DNA from: Pelobates cultripes
Taxonomy: Eukaryota > Chordata > Amphibia > Anura > Pelobatidae
Direction: 5' to 3'
Length of the DNA stretch: 64,000 bases
Assembly: GCA_933207985.1 (NCBI GenBank)
Contig: OW240918.1
Span: 21,577,531-21,641,530 of the forward strand
A program made the position numbers and the translations under genes. This document shows positions 12,024 to 21,427 of the stretch, piece by piece; within the stretch, counting starts at the first letter, position 1, and each line of letters opens with the position of its first letter. Under the pieces are notes generated by a model that did no database searches, had not been told where the DNA came from, and saw only the letters and a list, made by a program, of their open reading frames with translations.

Positions 12024-12930
12024 TAATACTGTTTGCTTTTACTGCAATAAAATACACATATTTGTATTCAGCGATGTCTCATATGTAAAACAGTACCCCC
12101 TATGTACATGTTTTATGGTGTTTGGGAAGATACAAGGTCAAATATAGCATGTAACATTTTCACCTTGAAATTCGCCAGACTGGTTATGTTGCCTTTGAGA
12201 CTGTATGGTAACCGAGGAATGAGAATTACCCCCATGATGGCATACCATTTGCAGAAGTAGACAACCCAAGGTATTGCAAATGGGATATGTCTAGTATTTT
12301 TAGTAGCCACTTGGTCACAAACACTGGCCCCAGTTAGTGTTAATATTTGTTTGTGAAAAATGCAAAAAAACTAAATTGAATGCCAATTTTGGCCAGTGTT
12401 TGTGACTAAGTGGCTACTAAAAAGACTGGACATATCCCATTTGCAATACCTTAGATTGTCTACTATTGCAAATGGTATGCCATCATGGGGTAATTTTAAT
12501 TCCTGAGCTACCATACGGTCTCAAAGGCAACATAACCAACCTGGTGAATTTCAATGTGAAAAAACTGAAACACAAGCCTTATATTTGACTCTGTAACTTT
12601 TGAAAACACCATAAAACCTGTACATGAGGAGTACTGTTATACTTGGGAGACGTCGCTGAACACAAATATTAGTGTTTCAAAACAGTAAAATGTATCACAA
12701 CAATTATATCATCCATGTAAGTGCCATGTGTGTGTGAAAAATGCAAAAAATGTCACTTTCACTGACAGTATCATCGTTGTAATTCATTTTACTGTTTTGA
12801 AACACTAATAATGTGTTCCGCAACGTCTTCTGAGTACAACAGTACCCCCCATGTACAGGTTTTATGGTGTCTTGGAAAGTTACAGGTTTAAATATAGTGC
12901 TAGCAAATTCAATTCCCTGGACTTTTGGCC
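12024..12930. repeat. compound inverted repeat (stem of about 320 bp plus a third arm)
   Basis: The arm at about 12,024-12,345 is the inverse of about 12,385-12,705; both contain 'catatcccatttgcaatacc' or its inverse with small changes. A third, left-oriented partial arm follows at about 12,770-12,900 ('acaggttttatggtgt'). The DNA could fold into either of two competing hairpins. The 65-codon frame at 12113-12310 is a by-product. Confidence 0.75.
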
Positions 12931-13299
12931 TGGGTTGTCGGGCAGGTCCCGCAAATTGTAATTAATAAAATGAACTAATTATGTAAAATTATTACATAAA
13001 TATATACTTAGAATTATATATATATATAAAAACACCTATTCTAGGCAAAAATAATGGGGGTTTAGTTACATTATATGATCATACATTGCATAAGCCTGAC
13101 ACAACATCAATGTACCCCATCTTTGGCAGGTCCTACACTAACAGCCTAATGTCTGCTCTTATGAGATTAACCCTAGATTAGGTGTTTTTAAAAAAACAAA
13201 TAAAATCTTTCAACATTGAAGTTGCTGTTTAGTGGATAGGTGAGTGCGCTGGATCTTGTGTATTGTATAATTTGGCCCCCAGCAGCACCCCTATTTATG

Positions 13300-13331
13300 C
13301 ATGTTCAGGTGAGTGCAGCCAACCCCCCCTT

Positions 13332-13370
<39 letters not shown>

Positions 13371-13700
13371 ATACATGTAATGGCACTCACCTTTGCTGAT
13401 ATTGTGGATAATTAAATGTCTTGGTGCAAACCCACTGATATGAAGTATACAAAATAAAGATGCACTCTCAGGTCTTTTTAGAAACAAGTAGTGGTATTTA
13501 ATCCATCCAAGAAATTTTTGTTACAAGTTGCTGATCGACGTTTCGACCCATTCTTGTCTTCCTCAGGATCAACATGTAAACATACAATCAAAGTATATAT
13601 AAGAAAAATAAAGTGTACTCACCAATTGTGATTAACTCCTTCATCCATTCACGCTGAACCCGGAAGTGAGAATCGTTTGTCACGTGACGTGCTTGATGAG
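13300..13700. repeat. repeat with 'gacgtttcgaccc' core
   Basis: A TA run (13,337-13,367) is followed by 'ggcactcacc', then 'gctgatcgacgtttcgaccc' and 'cttcctcaggatc'. This resembles a repeat type with a conserved GTTTCGACC-like core that is common in aquatic vertebrate genomes. The right boundary, which may be as far as about 14,420, is unclear. Confidence 0.35.
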
Positions 13701-14461
13701 TAAGTGAACTTGGTTACTAAGAAACCAATATAAACATTGCACGATCAACCTCATAGTAGTCCATGCAGTGTGTAGATGCGAAGTATGTGTGGCTATTTCT
13801 TATTTCCATATGTAGGACTTCATATAAATCTAAACAAAATCACTTGTGCATATGTACATAAAATCGTGAACATGCAAAAGTGTCATAGTGTGTGAATAAA
13901 CAAATGTGCAGATTAGTGCCTAACAGACAAAGTGATAAAGTGGTATATATAAATATCACACAATCAAAGATAAAATACAAATGTCAACCATGGACAAAGA
14001 ACTCTGGTATATAATATATACTACATAGATTATTTAGTATTCCATTAATGCAAATTGAAGAATCTTACTATATGGACATTAAGTATGTGGTATAGAATAA
14101 ATGATTCTAATAGAAACAAAGGGACTTAAAAGTATTGCTATACAGATGACATTAGCAAGAAAGGTGGAGGCATAGCTGTATTAAATTTTTGAAATAATAT
14201 GGTTTCTATCGAGTCTAGAGAAGACTTCTTATAGGCTAGCTCCACCATTATATTCAAACAAAGAAGATAATTATCTATTTGGTCGCCATCACTTTATCCC
14301 ATATTCAAGAGAACGGTGATAGAACCAGGTTTAAATAATGACAGTATCCAATATTGAAAAGGGGTATATAGATCACATGTTGAAATTGAAAAAGCAACCA
14401 GGCATGGTATTCAAAAAATAATAATTTTATCATTTTTTAAAATAATTTTTATTTATATAGG

Positions 14462-14497
<36 letters not shown>

Positions 14498-14847
14498 GTG
14501 ATATATACATATATACTTATGTATATAGATATATATATATTATTTCATTCTACATGTATTTTTAAATCAATATATATATATATATTAATTTTAAAATACA
14601 GCTAGAACAAATTTACACATATATTTTTTTTAATTTTATAACGTATTTACATATTTATTTATTTTATATTATATATAAATATATATTAGGATAATTATAT
14701 ATATAATCAATATCATTCTACATGTATTTTGATATTAATATATACATATTAATATTAAAATACACTTAGACAGTGTATGTATGCATGTATATATGTATAT
14801 ATATATACTTAGATCATATATATAATAAATATATATATGATCTAAGT
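13701..14847. other. AT-rich filler inside the TTAA element
   Basis: Sequence up to about 14,400 is unassigned. From 14,400 the DNA is dominated by TA-rich tracts and two related 'ctacatgtatttt' blocks. No coding sequence is seen. Confidence 0.5.
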
Positions 14848-15094
14848 CAGTGGTAGTCAACCTTTTTCTACCTACCGCCCACTAATGCATCTTTCTTGAT
14901 GGAAAAATTTCCTTACCGCCCACCAGTTTTCGCGCAAGTGCGGAATATTTTTTAGAAAGGAGGGTGTTTTAAAAAAAATAAATGTACGTACATTTATCTT
15001 TTTATTTCTACTTAATGCATGTTTATAATGTTTTTAACTTTATAAAGTTTAATGAGAAAACAATAAAGTAAATTGAAATTACCTTTACTAGTGA

Positions 15095-15244
15095 TTAATG
15101 AGATCCTTGAGGTTGATGCTGCGAGACTAAATATTTGATATCTGGTTCGATTTTCATAAGGAACAAACGAATGTCTCCTCTTTCGGTGATATTCAGACGA
15201 CTTCTCTGTTTGCGCATAATATGATTTCTCATCTGTGCGTCAGC
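15095..15244 (-). pseudogene. hAT transposase C-terminal remnant
   Basis: The minus strand reads about 49 open codons ending at a TAA (15,095-15,097). The peptide includes MRKQRSRLNITERGDIRLFL, then KIEPDIKYLVSQHQPQGSH at the stop. This is the usual end of vertebrate hAT transposases of the ZBED5/FAM200/SCAND3-like type, where an '(R)LxLTxxxPxxxxLxxxxQxQxSH' pattern follows the dimerisation domain. A stop lies immediately upstream and the catalytic domain is missing. The frame is otherwise clean, so the element may be fairly young. I infer that it arose by internal deletion of an autonomous hAT. Confidence 0.7.
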
Positions 15245-15359
15245 TTATCTCCTCTCCCTCCTCAATTCCCCTCCCCACCTTTTTTTCTATTTTTTAACCT
15301 TCCTGATAGCAATGCCCAGTAGGAAGGCTGAGCTAGGTAGTCCACTTAGTATAGCCCAC

Positions 15360-15738
15360 TATAACAGACAGGCACACATATATACATACAGACGCAAACA
15401 CATGAGACACATATACACACATACAGACATGCACACAAATGCAAAAACACACACGTAAGACATACATAGACACATACACACATACAGACAGACACAAGAC
15501 ACACTTACAAAGACACATACATAAGACACACATACATACAAAGACACATATACACACAACACATACATACAAAGACAAGACACACATATATACAAACAGA
15601 CAGACACACACACACACACACAAGACATACATACAAAGACACATACACACATACAGACAGACACACACAAGACTTACAAAGACACACACAAGACATACAT
15701 ACAAAGACACATACACACAAACAAACACACACAAAACA
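15360..15738. repeat. CA-rich minisatellite inside hAT element 1
   Basis: About 380 bp is built from imperfect units such as 'acacatacagacagacacac' and 'aagacatacatacaaagaca'. Frames on both strands are open because the repeat lacks stops; they are not genes. Confidence 0.9.
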
Positions 15739-16360
15739 TTTTAGTCACCCTCCTGTTTCCTACCTTTTAGGTGCAGGAGGGTGACATCCCCTGGGGTCCA
15801 GTGGTGGCTCAGGTAGATGGGAGTCAGAGTTCCCACTCTGACTCCCTCCTCCTTCCTCCCACGTGGTCTGTGTGTTAGCTGGGAGGAGTGATGTGCAGTC
15901 ATTTACTCCCAGCTCTGTGATGTAATAACAAGGGGCCCGGTCGCGCTGTTAAAGCACCCAGCACTGACCCGCCGGCTCGCACCCGCCCGCCCAGTCTCTC
16001 AAAACGAGGAAATCCCTACCGCCCACCTCGAATCCTGAAACTCCCACTAGTGGGCGGTAGGGACCAGGTTGACGACCCATGATCTAAGTATATATTTTAT
16101 TTTAAACTGTAACTTTAACATGTATTTTACTATTTTCAGGCAGCCGGGGGGAGTACCTGTCATTACAGGCACTCCCCCTGCTGGCATTGCCATGGACAGC
16201 TATACCGTCCATGTGATCGTGAGGTCCTCGTGATCACATGGCCAAGGGGTGGGTGGAGAGGAAGGAGGGGGACTCTCTGGGCTGTTCTATGCCGCCCGCT
16301 GGCATTTAGAGCCGGGTCCACAAGTACGGCATAGAAAGCCCACCATCCTTAAGTGATTAA

Positions 16361-18330
16361 GACACAATCAGTTATCAGGGATGACCAAAAGAAAGATCCC
16401 CAAATATTGTAGAATTTCTATGATGCTTCACCAGCCTTTAGAATGAAAAAAGTATCATGGAAGCTGTAGTTATAAACATCAGAGATGTAATACTCAGGAG
16501 ATAGGTAAGGATCACTGACTCCTGGATGTAAACTTTTTCATGCCGTGAATAGATGCCACCATATTGCTTTTCCCTAACCACATCATGTTCCCCGGCATTT
16601 ATAAGTTTGGTCCTTCTATATGTCCCAACACATTTACAATAAAAAGCATTATGGGAAATATGGTCCACAAAATTCAATGAAAATATGGTCACTAGAAGTG
16701 ATGATTAACCATAGCACAGATGTTGGAGAACTTCCCATTTCCAGCATCCAAGCCAGCCTAAAGGTTTCTTACAAATGTATGTATGAGAGTACATATATAA
16801 TCTTGTATCTGAGCTTAAAGTTTGTATAAAGGCCTGAATATAAAATAATTGGGTGAATGTAATGGGATGGCATGTAACAGGATGTAGTACATGACAAGTG
16901 AATTTAACTAAATAGGGACTGGTGAGAGAGATCGATGTGCTCACATTACAACCATGCATGCTGTAAACAAACTAGCTTGATGGGTAACTGAAAAAAGAAT
17001 CCAAAGGAGTTGCAGATTAAATCCACCTTCAAAGGTAAGGTGCTTAGCCACACCGTACCCTTTCAAACCCCCTTTACCATTCCCTGGATCTACATTTTGT
17101 TCATTCCTATTCCGATGTAAATCATTCTATCTTCTTACATATTTGCTCACTATTATACTAAAAGTATAATATACTGATACTTTGTTTATATTTAAAATAC
17201 TATGCATACTTACTATTTTATTTTATCATTTAGATTTCATACAGACTGAATCTAAAAAAAATTAAAAAAAATTGAATGATGCCTTTGCATCTAAAGCACA
17301 TTTCCTTACTTTTATTTTTTGTTTCAACTTTAACTTGTTCATCGTTGATAAATTTAATAAATTGTAATTTATGTTGGAATAATACAAAACTTTGTTATAA
17401 TATCTGAGCCAATGTTCCTAGAGGCTTCAAACTATTAGGTCAGTAATGTCCTGTTACCAAAGAGGAAATATCAATTATAGTATTTAGTGTAGCAAAATAG
17501 TATCCTCCTTCCTTCCATAAACAACTACTTTCTTGAAGTTTATTCAAGTGTTTATAGCCATTTAATGTAATTTTGGTACTTGGAGGTATCTGTTACACTG
17601 ATATATATCCAGCAGGAAATTAGTTATGTCCCCATCATGTCTTGCTAGAAAATCCTCATAATGTTCTTTGCAGTTTATTTTCTATAATGTAAATTAGTTG
17701 GATGGCTTTCAGATAATATTCGAAGAAGGTCAGAAGAGAATTTTGTGGTCTTTAATTTCACATAAATGTCTATAAACAATTATCTTGTTAATATCAAGGT
17801 TGAAATGATATTCCAACCTGCAAAAAAAAATTGTAAAACATGTTGAAAATTTATTTTTTCATGTGAACGAATTAGACTTATATCTGAACATAAAAATGTA
17901 GGATTTTTAAGTTAATATATAGGGCACTTGAGAATTTAGCTAAGGAATAATTAAAAGCAAAACTTAAGGGAAATATAGCATATTTAATTAAATTGATTTT
18001 AATGCAACCTCCAACAGTGGCTGCAAGTACAAAAAATGAATATAATGTTGGAAAGAAAATCTACTGTATTGGTTTGTTTGTTTTATCTGATAAATTACAT
18101 TGTACTATTGTCTATGGTTGATGTATCTAGAGCTGCAAAATTGGTGGAACTATGTCAATAAATAATTATTCATAGTTGTTTTATTTTCCAAAAACATAAG
18201 AGTAAAGCTATAGTTTATACAGGGCAACTTTTAATATAAAGGGACTTTTATGAAATAGAAAAATTAAATATTTATGTAGTCGGAGTATGGGTAAAAAGTA
18301 GCCAAACAGATGCAAAAGTAGGCAGAGTAT
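16361..18330. other. unassigned sequence, possible MITE at 16.43-16.77 kb
   Basis: About 16,430-16,770 has weakly inverted 'cagcctttag' ends and two 'gtatcatggaagctgtag'-like segments, typical of old amphibian MITEs. The rest is AT-rich with no recognisable feature. Confidence 0.35.
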
Positions 18331-19190
18331 GGTTGTTATATGGAAAAATGTTACAGATACTTGTTATCTTTTACCTTTATTGTTTAACATTATCTCTACG
18401 CCTCTACCTTTTATCTCCCCCAAAGGTTAAGCACCTATTTTTGTTTCAGTGCTCGATGAAGGCCCGTAATGTACTTACCTGCTCCCCTTGCCAGGCTATG
18501 CAAGCCAAATGCCTTGCATGGCTGAACTGCTCCCCTCATTCAGTTCACGTGGTCCGAATGTTCCACAGGGCTGTGTAGCATGAACACAGTATATTATACT
18601 TACCATTTGACTCAGCAAACAGCTACATCCAAAATCTGTTTCTTCCCTGTAGAATTTTATATGCTGCCCACTTGAATAGCGTATCTTTTATGTATTTAAA
18701 ATATGTGATGTCAAGCCTGTTCTTACAGTGACCACATCATATAGGCAACCCCATATTCAATCACTTTGGAGTCACAGAGATGACGTGAACAATCAGAAAG
18801 TGTGTTAGCATATATAAAGTTGATTTGGGTCCTTGTTCATTGCCTTATTGTGGTTTCTGCCTTGATACACATTAGTGCTTATAGTCTCTTTTGATATATA
18901 TTGTGATATTGACCTTGGCGTGTATTTGACTTTGTGTAATTCTGGTATCCCGACTCGGCTTGTTTCTGACCTTGAGTATTTCTGGTATCCTCACCTATAT
19001 TTTTATTCCATTTATCCATATATCTAAATTCCAGATCTTGGCTAATACTGAATTTGTCTTTATCTTTCTTACATTAAGTCTGGCCACTCTAGGGCCCGGT
19101 AATACACCTATTTGTGGGATTTGCCATTGCTGTAAGTTGGGGTATGATCACTGTGAGAAGGCCACTGTGAGTCAGTGTTGACATTTATCT
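18331..19190. other. possible LTR-like remnant
   Basis: A 'tatataaagttgatttggg' TATA-like region at about 18,811 is followed by a run of 'gaccttgg' and 'tctggtatcc' phrases (18,910-18,990) that resembles the leader of frog LTR retrotransposons. No paired repeat, TSD or coding region was found, so this stays tentative. Confidence 0.25.
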
Positions 19191-19299
19191 TCAAAGAAGT
19201 CAGTTTATAGAATGTACTTAGCAATAATATTTTACCTTTTAATTATTTAGCCATCTTTTTATATCCTTCACACATTTTGGAAATCATTTCCCCCTATTC

Positions 19300-19712
19300 T
19301 AACAGATTCAGTGCTATAAGAAAAAGGGCTATGCCAAAGGCACCCACTCACCACAGCTAAATTCATTTCTCACGTCGGAACCCTACTAGCAAGTTTGGGC
19401 TACAACCCGGCTTCCTTCTCTGGTCACTCATTCCGTATAGACTCTGCATCGTCAGCTTCAAGCTCTAACACACCAGTCCAAATCATTAAGAGACTGGGAT
19501 GCTGGAAATCCTCCATTTATAATACTTATATACCTCGACCAGAGAGGGAGCTCCGACAAACCTTCAGAAATCTTGCTGTGTAACTTGCAATAAAGTGTGT
19601 TTACTTTGAATCCTCCTTTTGCCCTCTTTTAATTACAGGCCTACTCGTAAGTTGATTTCGGTACACCTCAACCAACTTTGCATCTCCTTCTACATTCCAT
19701 TACGTATTAGAA
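19300..19712 (+). mobile_element. DIRS fragment, copy 2 (5'-truncated)
   Basis: Only the 3' end of a DIRS element is present: the recombinase tail, then 'ttacaggcctactcgtaag' and 'ttgatttcggtacacc', the right-terminal block also found in copy 1. The left breakpoint is about 19,300. Confidence 0.75.
19395..19583 (+). pseudogene. DIRS tyrosine recombinase C-terminal fragment
   Basis: 62 open codons read GYNPASFSGHSFRIDSA, then IIKRLGCWKSS, then YNTYIPRPERELRQTF, then the stop. The HxxR motif and the presumed nucleophile tyrosine are both kept, unlike copy 1. The normally conserved GRW is GCW and the glycine after FRI is aspartate. With the N-terminal half gone it is inactive. The first ATG of the frame is internal to the domain, so it is not a true start. 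Confidence 0.75.
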
Positions 19713-19725
19713 ATTCCGAGCACAA

Positions 19726-19727
<2 letters not shown>

Positions 19728-19788
<61 letters not shown>

Positions 19789-19796
19789 AAAACACA
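19728..19796. repeat. (TA)n(CA)n microsatellite
   Basis: A TA run followed by a short CA run lies directly after the DIRS 3' end. Confidence 0.9.
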
Positions 19797-20855
19797 CTGA
19801 ATGTGACAAAAATGTTATTTGTTATTCTACAATAATACTTCGGAACCTGTTGGAAATTTTGCAACTTACAGGATATCACAAATGATTTCCCTAAAATGTC
19901 AAATTACAAGATATTTATTGGTAGGTGGGGGGTTTCCACTGAAAACCATGAATACGTTTAAGTAAATCAACTATGTTGAAAAATATTGATTCATTTATCA
20001 GCATGTCTAGGATCCATGACACTAACAGCGGCTAATACTACATACAATGTGAATTAAAACAGAATGAGTTGTTTTCCAATAAAGAAATCTCTTTTGTGAC
20101 ATTATCTTTCTTTAAATATAAGTGACAATTCTTATTGTGCTTAGTTTATCTTGCCATTGTCTTGTGGAGTACATTTCAATATCTGAATGAGAAAGATAAG
20201 TTGATTTTAGTTATTGAGGCGATATTCCTCTGCCTTACTATAAAACCAGAAAATGCAATTGTGCTACCAACCTTAGATTGATAAGTAAGTTACAGTTCTT
20301 TAATTTATTTCTTAAAAAAGATAGTGGGTCCAAAAAGTCATATTTGAAATTTGAATTTTTATGCAATAAAATACGTTGTAATGTGTTTTTGTCATAATGT
20401 CGTACATTAACGTGTTATTCTTTAGGGCTCTGTTCTGTGTCAAGCAATCAATAAAAATTTTAAAGATCATTTTAGTTTTATATTTTTAAAGCTACACAAA
20501 GGGTTTGGATAATCACATATGTTTGTTTTTTTATTACTCTCCCAGACAAGTCGGATTTTTAATACAACAGGACTTTTTTAAGTGGCATGGTTATTAAACT
20601 TTGGAATATTGAACCCATTAATTTTTTAATTATGTATCATTATGTTTGAGCAATATTGAACAAGTCATTTAATGGAGAATTATATAAATTAGCAGAAAAC
20701 TTAATTTACATGCTTAAGGAAGAAAATTAACAACAAGCTACATCTTAGACTCCTATGTAGGATTGATTGATTTCTACCTCTGTTGTCTGTTCATGAAGAA
20801 ACAGTGATCCTGCTTACAAAGAGCAAAGATCTCTTACAATTATTCTCTCTTTACA
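19797..20855. other. unassigned AT-rich sequence
   Basis: No repeat ends, RNA genes or coding features are recognised. Confidence 0.5.
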
Positions 20856-20936
20856 TTAGGATTTGAACCTGTGACCTTGCATTGTTCAACAGGCTCTATA
20901 AGCAGGGAATTTACCAACTGAGCTATCTCACATATA
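20856..20936 (-). repeat. tRNA-derived SINE head or tRNA pseudogene, copy 2
   Basis: On the minus strand an A box 'tagctcagttggtaaa' and a B box 'ggttcaaatcc' have tRNA-like spacing, and both are close to the polymerase III consensus. The acceptor stem does not pair well, so a tRNA-derived SINE or pseudogene is more likely than a working tRNA. The copy at 7,966 shares the 'gtgagctagctc' lead-in. Confidence 0.55.
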
Positions 20937-21167
20937 TCAGAAAATGTGTTCTTTTCTGTGATTTATGTACATAAATTTGTAGTTTGACATATTTGCTAGC
21001 CAAAATTGTGCTAGCTGGATTTTACTAGTGAGCTAGTGAGAAATGGCATCTTAATATAATAATCCTTTCATAACATATTGAAAGAAAATAGATTATTTAT
21101 GTTTTGTTTTTTTCAAATCTAGTATATTTCTATATATAAAAATGAGGGAAGCTCATCGTTACCCTTA

Positions 21168-21360
21168 GTATACGACAGGATCCTTCAGTCATATACATGA
21201 ACCTTAGGTCAGACAGTATTTGAAAGCCACCAGTTAGTCTCTCTGGTCCTCCCAGCTTCTGTGCAGGGATTGACGCAGGAAAGACCATAGAGATTGTCGA
21301 TTTACAAACACTGTCTGACCCAAAGTGTATATTTATGGCTGAAGGATCCTGTCAAATACC
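21168..21360. mobile_element. MITE of about 190 bp with terminal inverted repeats of about 50 bp
   Basis: The left arm (about 21,170-21,224) contains 'gacaggatccttcag' and 'ggtcagacagtattt'; the right arm (about 21,301-21,357) is its inverse with a few changes. The short interior is unique. No clear target duplication was identified. Confidence 0.65.
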
Positions 21361-21427
21361 AAAAATAGGGTTGAGTTTCTCTAATTTTTATTACATAAAC
21401 TTAATTTACTAAAATGCATTTATTTTT

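Larger units (their letters stand above)
14848..16081 (-). mobile_element. non-autonomous hAT element 1, with 8-bp TSD
   Basis: The left terminus CAGTGGTAGTCAACCT and the inverse of the right terminus (CATGGGTCGTCAACCT) match at 13 of 16 bases; a second shared block 'ctaccgcccacta' follows on both sides. Perfect 8-bp target duplications 'atctaagt' flank it at 14,840-14,847 and 16,082-16,089. The interior holds the tail end of a hAT transposase gene on the minus strand, a CA-rich array and a GC-rich right third. Most of the transposase is absent, so mobilisation would need a source in trans. Confidence 0.88.
11748..16360. mobile_element. long TTAA-flanked DNA element (about 4.6 kb) with nested insertions
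   Basis: The left end is TTAACCCCTTAAGGACTGAG and the right end is the inverse of TTAATCACTTAAGGATGG, each with the TTAA target. Inside are an inverted-repeat section at 12.0-12.9 kb, a possible nested repeat at 13.3-14.4 kb, AT-rich arms with TA-rich tracts (14.4-14.85 kb) and a complete hAT insertion (14,848-16,081). Without the hAT element the body is about 3.4 kb. No transposase frame is visible, so the element is non-autonomous. Ends of this type belong to the TTAA-target class (piggyBac or Kolobok); I cannot decide between them. Confidence 0.6.

Noticed and set aside
15333..15744. Overlapping Cys-rich and Thr/His-rich frames
   Set aside because: These are also by-products of the CA minisatellite inside hAT element 1.
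20856..20936. Functional tRNA gene on the minus strand
   Set aside because: A and B boxes are good, but acceptor and anticodon stems cannot be drawn cleanly; a SINE or pseudogene is more likely.
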